The notes under the pieces: model-generated | The model's database searches: none | Seen by the model: only the letters and a program-made list of their open reading frames with translations | What the model was told of the DNA's origin: nothing | Position numbers and translations under genes: made by a program | NCBI RefSeq assembly: GCF_000516515.1 | Contig: NZ_KI911784.1 | Coordinates: 1,954,881-2,018,880 of the forward strand | Direction: 5' to 3' | Source of the DNA: Chloroflexus sp. Y-396-1 | GTDB lineage: Bacteria > Chloroflexota > Chloroflexia > Chloroflexales > Chloroflexaceae | DNA length: 64,000 bases | Shown here: one piece after another, positions 56,954 to 64,000 of the stretch | How positions within the stretch are numbered: the first letter of the stretch is position 1 | How the letters are laid out: every line of letters starts with the position of its first letter

Positions 56954-57072
56954 TACCTCTATTCGACATAGCCGAACGCAGGTAGAAATGGTGGAACACC
57001 CGCGTTGTTATTCATTTTCGTGTACAATGATGGTAATCACCCCCCGCTAACACATCTATCAGGAGGATGACA

Positions 57073-57882
57073 ATGGAAGAGCACGTAGGTGCAGGCGAAC
57101 CATACGTGGTACGCGAGGTTGATCATCGTGGGGTTGTCTCCCTTACCCTTAATCGGCCACGCCAGTTTAATGCGTTGTCGGAAGAGATGCTGGCTGCGTT
57201 GCAAAGCGAGCTCGATGCGATTGCGGCTGACCCGCAAGCCCGTGTCGTGGTTCTGGCCGGCGCCGGTAAGGCTTTCTGTGCCGGGCATGATCTCAAGCAG
57301 ATGCAGGCCCATCCCGAACAGAGCTATTATGAAGACCTCTTTGATCGCTGTAGTCAGATGATGCTGACTATTCAGCGAATGCCGCAACCGGTCATTGCTC
57401 GTGTTCACGGGATAGCGACGGCTGCTGGCTGTCAGTTAGTGGCCATGTGCGATCTTGCCGTCGCCTCAACCGAAGCTCGCTTCGCTGTTTCCGGCATCAA
57501 TGTCGGTCTCTTTTGTTCGACGCCGTCGGTCGCACTGTCACGGAATATTGGGCGCAAGGCAGCGTTCGAGATGTTGGTGACCGGTGCGTTTATCGATGCA
57601 GAAACCGCTCAGCGGCTAGGGTTGGTGAACCGGGTTGTTCCACCAGCAGAACTCGATGCCGAGGTGCAACGATTAGTCGATGCAATACTCTCTAAACCGG
57701 CCGAATCGATTGCGATTGGTAAGTCTCTCTTCTACCGCCAGCTTGAATTGCCTATCGAAGAAGCTTATCGGATCGCTGGTCAGACGATGGCCTGCAATAT
57801 GATGGAGCCTTGTGCTCAAGAGGGGGTGGCGGCATTTGTTGAGAAACGTCCACCGGCTTGGGCGACATCAGAGCGGGTCTGA
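57073..57882 (+). CDS. Enoyl-CoA hydratase/isomerase family protein
   Basis: 269 residues, crotonase fold. VSLTLNRPRQFNALSEEM, oxyanion-hole segments AGKAFCAGHDLKQM and HGIATAAGCQLVAMCDLAVA are clear. The gene resembles ECHDC3-type proteins more than FadB. The ATG at 57073 is chosen because AGGAGG lies 6 nt upstream; the ATG at 57067 directly abuts it. It is divergent from the aromatic operon, so a link to that pathway is only possible, not shown. Confidence 0.85.
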   Translation: MEEHVGAGEPYVVREVDHRGVVSLTLNRPRQFNALSEEMLAALQSELDAIAADPQARVVVLAGAGKAFCAGHDLKQMQAHPEQSYYEDLFDRCSQMMLTIQRMPQPVIARVHGIATAAGCQLVAMCDLAVASTEARFAVSGINVGLFCSTPSVALSRNIGRKAAFEMLVTGAFIDAETAQRLGLVNRVVPPAELDAEVQRLVDAILSKPAESIAIGKSLFYRQLELPIEEAYRIAGQTMACNMMEPCAQEGVAAFVEKRPPAWATSERV

Positions 57883-57920
57883 ACGGGCACTGTTGTTTCT
57901 CTCTGTGGTGGGCAGTGCTA

Positions 57921-58075
57921 AGAGCGTGATCAAAAACCTGGGCTTTTGGCGAGGCTCGACCACGACAGCGCGGTGATGGTCCCCGTGTTGCAGCGCACGC
58001 CTTACCTTCCCCCTAACCCCGTCCTCTTCCCCACGGGTAGCGGAAGGGGGGTGGGATCAGGAGCGAACGAATATT
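57921..58075. repeat. Dispersed repeat family A, copy A5, left part
   Basis: The left end AGAGCGTGATCAAAAACC followed by TGGGCTTTTGGCGAGGCTCG is well preserved, then a C-rich segment with CTTCCCCACGGGTAGCGGAAG. The right end is not adjacent and may be the one at 58425-58446. Confidence 0.55.
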
Positions 58076-58370
58076 GGCAGCTCCACGCGGGCCGTTCAGC
58101 TCCGCCGGGCGCGCCTGCTCCTCAACGTTGAGGTGATGGAGCGCTCCCCTACCCCGCCGATGGCCTAGGTGTCCCCGTTTGGTTCAACACCGCTGGCCGC
58201 GCCATCGGTGTCGATTGGTTGGCGTCCCCGCTGCGACGCGCCGAGTGGGATGCGGTCATTGCGACCATCTCTGCACCGGCAATGATAGGGAGGCCCCAAA
58301 CCTGCTTCCGCAGACGAGCACCGACGCCCACGGCGCACCCGCCAACCCGTAGGCCAGCGGCCCGTGCTCT

Positions 58371-58446
58371 TAGCGCCTCATCAAAAACCCAGATTTCTCA
58401 TCGGGCACATACCGTGCTCGATGTCTGGGTTTTAGATCAGGGTCTA
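58371..58446. repeat. Compact family A element, both ends with most of the interior missing
   Basis: 76 bp. Left end AGCGCCTCATCAAAAACCCA, then GATTTCTCATCGGGCACATA, and right end TGTCTGGGTTTTAGATCAGG. The ends can pair into one imperfect hairpin. Confidence 0.6.
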
Positions 58447-58645
58447 TGGGAAGATTGAGCGCCATTGGTGTGGGTCTGAAAAATTTCTCTTCGAGGAGCA
58501 TATGTGCTACCGCCACCTTTCTCTGCCATCATGGTCTATAGAACGTTTGCGCGAAGATGCGTTTTCCTGCGCTGCACAATCTGTTATTCTGTACGCTCCT
58601 GCATACCCACGTTCGTGCATAGGCGGAAGAGATCAGCAATCGACG

Positions 58646-58674
58646 AAAAAGCGCACTGCTTATGCAGTGCGCTT
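58646..58674 (-). terminator. Rho-independent terminator of tRNA-Glu
   Basis: Perfect 11-bp stem AAGCGCACTGC (58649-58659), loop TTAT, GCAGTGCGCTT (58664-58674). On the minus strand it is followed by a T-run (AAAAA at 58646-58650 on the plus strand). It lies 3 nt after the encoded CCA of the tRNA. Confidence 0.9.
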
Positions 58675-58677
58675 GCG

Positions 58678-58754
58678 TGGTGCCCCCAGCGGGATTCGAA
58701 CCCGCGATCTCCACCTTGAAAGGGTGATGTCCTAGGCCACTAGACGATGGGGGC
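58678..58754 (-). tRNA. tRNA-Glu (anticodon UUC)
   Basis: Folds as a standard cloverleaf: acceptor GCCCCCA/TGGGGGC, D arm with TAGTGGCCTA, anticodon stem TCACC/GGTGG with loop CTTTCAA (anticodon TTC), T arm GCGGGTTCGAATCCCGC. CCA is encoded (58678-58680). Promoter and terminator are both visible. Confidence 0.96.
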
Positions 58755-58767
58755 CTGACGCGCAGGC

Positions 58768-58795
58768 ATTATACCATACTTTTTAATTGTTGCAA
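58768..58795 (-). promoter_or_regulatory. Promoter of tRNA-Glu
   Basis: Minus strand TTGCAA (58790-58795), 16-nt spacer, TATAAT (58768-58773). It is 14 nt from the first base of the tRNA. Confidence 0.7.
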
Positions 58796-58977
58796 CTACC
58801 AGTGGCGCTAGGCCAGGAGTCTCAAAGTTTCCGATTCGGTCGTGGTTAATACACGGCAACCGTCATTCGCGCATTCATGCTCATCTCCGATCCGCGCCAT
58901 CGCACGGCCTGGCCGGGCGTAACACCGTCGTAGTATCTATGCCGGATAGCTCGCCTGGTACCCCTCTCCTTTCCCTA

Positions 58978-59200
58978 AGAGCCTGATCAAAAACGTTTCA
59001 TTAGGCACGTACCGTACCTATGTGACTCTTGCGTGAGGAGGGCCAGCGTTCTTACTCGCAGCACCGGCGCTGACACCGTCGGAACCCTGTGCCATCGCGT
59101 AGCGGAGACGTATGTGTTTTCCACCAGCGTTCCCCGAAACACGATATTGCGTACTATTGTCAAGTCTCATCAAAAGCCCAGCTTTCTGATCACCCCTAAG
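58978..59200. repeat. MITE-like repeat family A, copy A6
   Basis: Left end AGAGCCTGATCAAAAACG. The interior carries TTGCGTGAGG, GCAGCACCGGCGCTGA and TAGCGGAGACG in the same order as copy A7. The right end CCCAGCTTTCTGATCACCCC is decayed. The orientation is opposite to A1 and A3. Confidence 0.65.
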
Positions 59201-59336
59201 CCTCCTTTCCCATCTCCGCACGCGAAAGGAAGGGATGATTGAGGTAAGCGGGGAACCCCCGCCGCCCCCTCCTCTCATTTCTATCTCGTGTTTGGCTCAC
59301 ACGGCGAGGGTAGAAGGCCGCTTTACCGTTACCTGC

Positions 59337-59900
59337 TCAGGCGTCTGGTAATTCGTCATAATAATCGGCCAGTCCGGCTAGAGTCATCTGGGCGAGGAAT
59401 GGCGTAACTTCATTACCAAGCGAGGTACGGAACGCACTGTAATCGATTGCCACTGCCGCCTTCCAGTCACCAGCCTCGGTAAAGCGGGGGAGGTAGCGGC
59501 GTAACTGCGCTGCCAGGAGGCGTCGTGGATTGGGGAGCGCAAAGAGAAGAACTGCCTGCTGCAAATAGGTTGAGAAGGCGATAGTGTTTGTCTCATCGGT
59601 GACCGGTGGTTCACCCAGCTTATCGATAATCCGACGAATAATCTCTGGCCCGATGTGCAAGGGGGCGAACATTGGATCGCGAAAGAGTTCAACGCAGTAA
59701 GCATCAAGTGCTGCCGGATCACGGTGCATTTCAAGGGCCAACGTTCGTTGACCATTTAGGGCACGCACCGCTGCGGCAATACGCTCTTGTTCGGCTGCAT
59801 CGGGTGGATCGGCCAGCCATGTTCCTGCACAGCGGGTTAAGCGGATGGCCTCTTCTCCGCCACCGGCCCGATCAACCGCCCGTACTGCACGACCACGCAT
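59337..59900 (-). CDS. Conserved-looking protein of unknown function
   Basis: 187 residues, soluble, mostly helical and rich in Ala, Leu, Arg and Asp. No signal peptide, helix-turn-helix or known catalytic motif is evident. The start at 59900 is supported by AGAGG 8 nt upstream and an extended -10 promoter about 40 nt before it. A longer frame to 60035 would overlap the cysK promoter. It is divergent from cysK. The product has no family I can name. Confidence 0.65.
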   Translation of the reverse strand: MRGRAVRAVDRAGGGEEAIRLTRCAGTWLADPPDAAEQERIAAAVRALNGQRTLALEMHRDPAALDAYCVELFRDPMFAPLHIGPEIIRRIIDKLGEPPVTDETNTIAFSTYLQQAVLLFALPNPRRLLAAQLRRYLPRFTEAGDWKAAVAIDYSAFRTSLGNEVTPFLAQMTLAGLADYYDELPDA

Positions 59901-59946
59901 AATGGTTTCCTCTCCTGTCTTGCAATGGTTCGTGATTGTGTTGCCA

Positions 59947-59955
59947 AGTATAGCA
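59947..59955 (-). promoter_or_regulatory. Extended -10 promoter of the 59337-59900 gene
   Basis: Minus strand TGCTATACT, identical to the helicase extended -10. No good -35. The expected start is near 59940. Confidence 0.5.
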
Positions 59956-59991
59956 TGATCTTCACGTTTTGTTGTTATTCTAAAACTTGAC

Positions 59992-60007
59992 TTTCTTGCA
60001 CAAGAAA
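59992..60007. promoter_or_regulatory. 16-bp palindrome directly upstream of the cysK -35 box
   Basis: TTTCTTGCACAAGAAA is a perfect dyad that abuts the TTGACA box. It lies between two divergent promoters and is a good candidate operator for a regulator of cysK. Confidence 0.5.
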
Positions 60008-60036
60008 TTGACATTGCTTGCCTATTTGAGTACAAT
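60008..60036 (+). promoter_or_regulatory. Sigma-70-type promoter of cysK
   Basis: TTGACA (60008-60013), 17-nt spacer, TACAAT (60031-60036). The start of transcription is expected near 60043, about 37 nt before the GTG start. Confidence 0.85.
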
Positions 60037-60079
60037 ACTGCTCAGAAGATCATCTCTGTTTAGTGCAAAGGAGCCAGCC

Positions 60080-61009
60080 GTGGCCCGTATTTACAACTGT
60101 ATCACCGAACTCATCGGCAACACCCCACTTGTGCGCCTGAATCGCGTGAACGACACCCATGCGACTGTTGTCGCCAAACTTGAGTTTTTCAACCCAGCCG
60201 GATCGGTAAAGGATCGGATCGGCCTGGCGATGATTGACGCTGCTGAACGTGAAGGCCTCATTCGGCCTGGCGAGACGGTCATTATCGAGCCGACAAGTGG
60301 GAATACCGGTATCGGCCTGGCGCTGGTAGCCGCAGCCCGTGGCTACCGATTGATCCTGACAATGCCTGAGACGATGAGTATCGAACGGCGGAAGTTGCTG
60401 CGCGGTTTTGGCGCCGAGCTGGTATTAACGCCGGGCAGCGAGGGGATGCGCGGCGCGATTGCTCGTGCTGAAGAGCTACTGGCTGAAATCCCAAATAGTT
60501 TTATGCCGCAGCAATTTAAGAATCCGGCCAATCCGGCTATTCACCGTGCGACGACAGCCGAAGAGATCTGGCGCGATACCGATGGGCAGGTTGATATTGT
60601 GGTCGGTGGTGTCGGTACTGGTGGAACCCTGACCGGGATTGGCGAAGTGCTCAAACCACGTCGACCGAGTCTACGGATTGTAGCGGTCGAACCAGAGGCA
60701 TCACCGGTGTTATCAGGTGGTAAGCCCGGCCCGCACAAGATACAGGGTATTGGCGCCGGTTTTATTCCTGATGTCCTGAATACCAGTATTCTTGACGAGA
60801 TTCAGCAGGTGAGTAATGAAGATGCCTTTGCGATGGCACGTCGTCTGGCACGCGAGGAAGGGCTGATGGTCGGTATTTCGAGTGGCGCTGCCGCAACGGC
60901 TGCTCTGCGTGTCGCCCGTCGCCCAGAGAATGCCGGAAAGTTGATCGTCTTTATCGCACCCTCGAATGGTGAACGCTATCTCTCAACGCCACTCTTTGCC
61001 GAGGAGTAG
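60080..61009 (+). CDS. cysK: Cysteine synthase (O-acetylserine sulfhydrylase)
   Basis: 309 residues, PLP enzyme making cysteine from O-acetylserine and sulfide. PLP Lys44 in [31 protein letters not shown], phosphate loop [11 protein letters not shown] and the [11 protein letters not shown] segment are all standard for CysK. The GTG at 60080 has AAGGAG 6 nt upstream and follows the promoter. A longer frame from 59987 would begin before the promoter. Confidence 0.95.
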   Translation: MARIYNCITELIGNTPLVRLNRVNDTHATVVAKLEFFNPAGSVKDRIGLAMIDAAEREGLIRPGETVIIEPTSGNTGIGLALVAAARGYRLILTMPETMSIERRKLLRGFGAELVLTPGSEGMRGAIARAEELLAEIPNSFMPQQFKNPANPAIHRATTAEEIWRDTDGQVDIVVGGVGTGGTLTGIGEVLKPRRPSLRIVAVEPEASPVLSGGKPGPHKIQGIGAGFIPDVLNTSILDEIQQVSNEDAFAMARRLAREEGLMVGISSGAAATAALRVARRPENAGKLIVFIAPSNGERYLSTPLFAEE

Positions 61010-61349
61010 CTGAGAATAGTGTGACCAACCCTTTTCTATGCGCTACGCTATTCTCGTCTAGCCATTTGGCCGATTTCTCCACGATAGAGGCCGAAAGGTA
61101 CGGTTCACGGCGCGGGCAGGGGTGACAATAACCCTGCCCCGGCTATGGAGTCGCTGTGCGCAATGGTCGCGTGGATCCCACCCCTCGACTATGCGAACAT
61201 CCGATGCGCGATTGTTGGTGTAAAGGTGTCGTAACCGCACGGTGCGGGATGCTTGCGTCACACTGTTGGGCTATCTCTGCACGGAAAGAGGGGACAAGGG
61301 TAAAGTCTCTGCGTCCCCGGTTCGCAAGCGCTGATGTTCACCCATTCCA
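61010..61349. other. Intergenic region after cysK
   Basis: 340 bases without a gene between convergent cysK and the MFS gene. Inverted repeats GAGAATAG/CTATTCTC (61012-61019, 61048-61055) and GGGCAGGG/CCCTGCCC (61114-61121, 61132-61139) could act as terminators, but no T-run follows either. Confidence 0.45.
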
Positions 61350-62623
61350 TCAGGCATTTTTCGTCGCTCCTCGTTCTTTCATAACGAGGGCGACTAACAC
61401 CCCAGAACTGAAGGTTAAGCCCCCAACAATCCCAATGGACCAGGGTACGCTCAGAATATCAGCCAGAAAACCTGCTAATACGGCGCCGATGACATAACCG
61501 CTATCACGCCAAAAGCGATAGACTCCTACCGCTGAAGCGCGCCATCCCGGATGCGCAACATCACCAATTGCTGCCAATAGGGTTGGATATACCAACGCCG
61601 TTCCTAGTCCGAGCGATGCGCTCGCGCCGGCCCATATCCAAAAATTGGTGACCACCAACAGAATCCAGATAGCAATAGCCTGTAACAACATGCCGCCGAC
61701 GATCAGTCGTTTTCGTCCGAGATGGTCAGATAGGGCGCCGGTTACGAGTTGGAGGATGCCCCAAACCGCAGGATACAGCGCTACGAGAATACCTACGTCG
61801 CCGAGTGGCAACCCGGCCATCGTGAAAAAGACCGGGAATAAGCCCCACGCCATACCGTCATTGAGATTATTGATCATACCTGCCTGACTTACTGCAAAGA
61901 GATTGCGGTTGCGCCAGCTTGTTAGCAGGAATAATATAATATGGAAGCAAAAGCCTCTCGTTTGGTTGTGTCAGGTGCGAGATGTTGGTGCTGATTCGCT
62001 TCAATGATGGCGAATTCTTTTGTCTCGTGTACAAAAAAGGCGGAGATCAGCAGCCCAGCCAATGCAAATATGATACCAAGCCAGAAAGGAGCTAGCCGTA
62101 AATTGGTGATTGCTGCCAGATAGCTAGCACTAAATGAAGCTACCGCAACTGCTAGATAACCGGCTGCCTCGTTTAAGCCCATTGCGAGACCACGACGCAT
62201 CGGGCCTACCAGATCGATCTTCATAACAGTCGTTGACCAGCATAATCCCTGGTTGATGCCAAGCAAGACATTCGCGAACATGATCCAACTCCAATCAGGA
62301 GCGAGCATGATGATCAACGGTACGGGGAGGCCGATGATCCAGCCGACAACGAGCGTTCGTTTACGCCCAGCCCATTCGCTCATTGCTCCGGCGAATAAGT
62401 TCGTGATAGCTTTCACGAGACCAAAACTGACGATAAAACTAAGCGTAGCCGAATACGAGACCAATCCGAATTCTTCCCCGGCCAATAGCGGTAAAACGGT
62501 ACGCTCGATCCCGACCATACCGCCGACAAAGGCGTTGACGAGTACCAATAAAGCAAATTGCGACCAGTTTTCACGTAAACCGAGAGTACGATGGGGAGAT
62601 GGGATAGACTGAGATGGAATCAT
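61350..62623 (-). pseudogene. MFS transporter, split by a 5-bp tandem duplication
   Basis: Two frames make up one 12-helix major facilitator of about 422 residues. The first (from ATG 62623) has six helices and the MFS motif SEWAGRKRTLVVGWIIG. It ends at 61922. The second continues with TSWRNRNLFAVSQAGMINNL and the half-repeat motif SDHLGRKRLIVGG, ending at 61350. Removing one unit of AATAT x2 (61933-61942) joins them as FASILFLLTSWRNRN. It lies downstream of an ArsR-rhodanese gene on the same strand, with a 300-bp repeat between, so it may once have been under that regulator. Substrate unknown. Confidence 0.82.
61933..61942. repeat. 5-bp tandem duplication (AATAT x2) in the MFS gene
   Basis: Two adjacent AATAT units. 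The extra 5 bp shift the frame of the MFS gene. Removal of one unit restores an uninterrupted frame. Confidence 0.85.
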
Positions 62624-62671
62624 ACGCAATGATCCTATGCCCTGGAATAAAGTGCCTACGGCAATGCTCTT

Positions 62672-62979
62672 AGAGCCTGATCAAAAAACCCAGATTTCTC
62701 ATCGGGCACGTACCGTACTCGTGCGACCATTGCGTGAGGGATTATTCTTTCGCTTCAACCACCCCACGTTCCCCCTTCCTCTCCTCCCACGGGGAAAGGA
62801 AGGGGGCTGGAGGGAAAGTGAGGGTCGCAAAGCGTGCTCCACAGCACCGGCGCTGAACCCGTTGCAACCCGTTTCTCTCGCGTCGCGGAGACGCATGCGT
62901 TGCCCGTCACCGTTCTCCTAACCATTATGAAGATTCCTGATCGAGCCTCATCACAAGCTTAGGTTTTTGATCATTCTCT
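62672..62979. repeat. MITE-like repeat family A, copy A7
   Basis: About 308 bp and well preserved. The left end AGAGCCTGATCAAAAAACCC and right end GGTTTTTGATCATTCTCT are inverted repeats. The interior has GGGCACGTACCGTACTCGTG, a CTTCCTCTCC hairpin core, GTGCTCCACAGCACCGGCGC and CGCGGAGACGCATGCG. Its right end touches the stop codon of the ArsR-rhodanese gene (62979-62981), so it separates that gene from the MFS gene. Confidence 0.8.
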
Positions 62980-63644
62980 TACCACAACGTCGGTACGACC
63001 GGATACCCTGCCAACCGCCACTCGGCGATTCCCTCTTCCAAACGTGCACCGCGACGACCACTGGCTATGATGAACGATAGCGCTTCATCGGCATAACTAC
63101 AGAGTGGGCCACGACAGTAGGCCACTATCAGCTTATCGACCGGTAACTCATCGATTCGGGCCGGTAGTTCGCTAAGGGGGATCGAAATTGCAGCGGGGAG
63201 ATGTGCGGCAACAAACTCCTCGGCCGGACGGACGTCGAGCAAAACGATTTCACCCTGCTTCATGCTTGCTTGTAACTCCGCCATCGTAATTACTGGAAAT
63301 TGCTGACGCTTCGGTCGGTACCGTTCGAGTGCTCGTTCGACGCCGGCAAGTTGCTGGACGGCAATGGTTCGTACTTCATTCCAGAGACGGATGACTGCTG
63401 GATCGGCTAGACGGTAGCGGATCGTCGTTCCTTGCCGTTCACCAATCACGAGTCCACCCTGTTTCAGGCGTTGTAAGTGCTGTGAGGTGTTCGCCACACT
63501 CATTCCCGTGGCATGCGCAAGCTGTTCGACGGTGCGTGGAGCTTGGACGAGGAGGTCGAGCAGTTCGAGGCGATGGGGGTTCGCCATTGCCTGAGTCACT
63601 AAGGCGATCTGTTGAAAGAGGTGCGCTTTTATCGTTCGGTTCAT
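62979..63644 (-). CDS. ArsR-family regulator fused to a rhodanese domain
   Basis: 221 residues. The winged HTH covers about 1-90 (ALVTQAMANPHRLELLDLLVQAPRTVEQLA, SVANTSQHLQRLKQGGLV), with no CxC metal site of classic ArsR. A rhodanese domain (about 118-215: EIVLLDVRPAEEFVAAHLP) has Cys177 in AYCRGPLCS as the likely sulfur-carrying residue. Such fusions probably sense reactive sulfur or oxidant through that Cys. There is no clear ribosome site. A promoter and dyad stand immediately upstream, which suggests autoregulation. Confidence 0.88.
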   Translation of the reverse strand: MNRTIKAHLFQQIALVTQAMANPHRLELLDLLVQAPRTVEQLAHATGMSVANTSQHLQRLKQGGLVIGERQGTTIRYRLADPAVIRLWNEVRTIAVQQLAGVERALERYRPKRQQFPVITMAELQASMKQGEIVLLDVRPAEEFVAAHLPAAISIPLSELPARIDELPVDKLIVAYCRGPLCSYADEALSFIIASGRRGARLEEGIAEWRLAGYPVVPTLW

Positions 63645-63653
63645 ATTTTAGTT

Positions 63654-63671
63654 TTCAATAGATTTATTGAA
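63654..63671. promoter_or_regulatory. Candidate ArsR operator
   Basis: Dyad TTCAATA-gatt-TATTGAA, 9 nt upstream of the regulator start and just downstream of its predicted transcription start. The A+T-rich 7-4-7 layout suits an ArsR-family repressor site. Confidence 0.6.
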
Positions 63672-63683
63672 TATTTGTACGTA

Positions 63684-63712
63684 ACTATACCGGATAAACC
63701 TTGATCGGTCAA
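63684..63712 (-). promoter_or_regulatory. Promoter of the ArsR-rhodanese gene
   Basis: Minus strand TTGACC (63707-63712), 17-nt spacer, TATAGT (63684-63689). The expected start is near 63677, with the dyad at 63654-63671 immediately after it. Confidence 0.75.
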
Positions 63713-64000
63713 GTAATCGTCAAGGTTCTTTGTGCCATCCGTCTTGCCCCTACCATCGCTTGTGCAGGAAGGCTCATCGCATTCAAGGGCCGTGCACCTT
63801 CTACTGGCCTCTTTCTCGCCCGTAAGGCAGCGGGAAAGGCGCGACGACATAGACAACTGTCAGGCGGAGACGATACCGTCATCTGTGCAGACGCTCGCTG
63901 TTGTAAATGAGGAGTTGTCTGTCGTGTAATGCGGCGCTATGTGGCATAGTGCTGGCAAACCTTTCAGATTTCAGATAACAAAATTTCCATCCTACAACAG
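63713..64000. other. Right-hand edge, no gene recognised
   Basis: Open frames here are short and lack ribosome sites and coding character. A loose CTTTCTCGCCCG/GCGGGAAAGG inverted repeat near 63811-63840 resembles decayed repeat material. Confidence 0.4.

Larger units (their letters stand above)
57883..58645. other. Intergenic region with family A repeats and a decayed coding remnant
   Basis: About 760 bases without an intact gene. A family A left end starts at 57921, and a short family A copy lies at 58371-58446. Between them 58088-58284 reads in two frames like a broken gene: first RAVQLRRARLLLNVEVMERS, then after a shift near 58149, YPADGLGVPVWFNTAGRAIG and on. I do not recognise its family. 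Confidence 0.5.
58755..59336. other. Intergenic region with repeat A6
   Basis: 582 bases without a gene. The tRNA promoter occupies its left edge and a family A repeat spans 58978-59200. The remaining sequence (59201-59336) has another CTTTCC/GGAAAG-type stem. Confidence 0.5.

Noticed and set aside
58502-58735. Open frames ending in GIRTRDLHLE or QRDSNPRSPP
   Set aside because: These are translations antisense to the tRNA-Glu gene, a well-known source of false proteins.
32446-62979. Repeats as a CRISPR array
   Set aside because: Copies are dispersed, 76-340 bp long, degenerate and without regular spacers or cas genes.
63641-63856. 71-codon minus-strand frame upstream of the ArsR-rhodanese gene
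   Set aside because: It overlaps the promoter and operator of that gene and shows no coding character.

Overview
The window looks like chromosomal DNA of a thermophilic filamentous anoxygenic phototroph, most likely Chloroflexus. The malate dehydrogenase at 28604-29533 agrees almost residue for residue with the C. aurantiacus tetrameric Mdh as I remember it, but with scattered substitutions, so a sister species (for example C. aggregans or a close relative) is more likely than the type strain. This assignment is from memory, not from a search. GC is moderate, Shine-Dalgarno sites are of the GGAGG type, and degenerate dispersed repeats fill many intergenic gaps.

Layout. 1-3126: treS (cut by the window edge) and glgE, the trehalose/maltose-1-phosphate route to glycogen. 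3396-5066: an M14 zinc carboxypeptidase with an in-frame amber codon before its last 42 codons. 5663-8626: a PP2C phosphatase and mutL. 9098-16092: a vanadium-haloperoxidase/PAP2-type lipoprotein, an exported protein of unknown function and a 1516-residue exported SdrD-B/DUF11 adhesin-like protein. 16399-24828: a Tad (Flp) pilus locus with TadE-like pseudopilins, CpaB, two TadA/CpaF-type ATPases, CpaE, TadB and TadC. The second ATPase is frameshifted by an 11-bp tandem duplication. The Flp pilin itself lies apart at 34935-35090 on the other strand, with a clear promoter and terminator. 25244-34717: a membrane-anchored Mrr-type nuclease, tandem lspA paralogues, rluD, mdh, a NarL-type histidine kinase, rsmA, a PPOX-fold flavoprotein and a gluzincin-type metallopeptidase. 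35331-41884: an A+T-rich exopolysaccharide group (Wzz, O-antigen ligase-like, two GT-C-type membrane proteins) ending in a DegS-like kinase. 42743-45872: a LysR regulator converging on a UvrD/PcrA helicase.

46591-56841 is one long minus-strand operon for meta-cleavage of an aromatic compound: two-component flavin monooxygenase (HpaB/PheA type plus reductase), extradiol dioxygenase, IclR regulator, acylating acetaldehyde dehydrogenase, 4-hydroxy-2-oxovalerate aldolase, semialdehyde hydrolase and dehydrogenase, oxalocrotonate decarboxylase, dienoate hydratase and two tautomerase-family proteins. Together these would convert a phenol, through a catechol, to pyruvate and acetyl-CoA. The first two genes, which make and cleave the catechol, each carry one frameshift. 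57073-63644: enoyl-CoA hydratase, tRNA-Glu(UUC), an unknown protein, cysK, a frameshifted MFS transporter and an ArsR-rhodanese regulator.

Two points stand out. First, five separate reading-frame lesions occur in 64 kb: an amber codon, 11-bp and 5-bp tandem duplications, and two homopolymer indels. In each case removing one small change restores a full-length family member. Second, there are at least three families of dispersed intergenic repeats. Two of them have terminal inverted repeats and resemble non-autonomous (MITE-like) elements. No transposase gene is present in the window.
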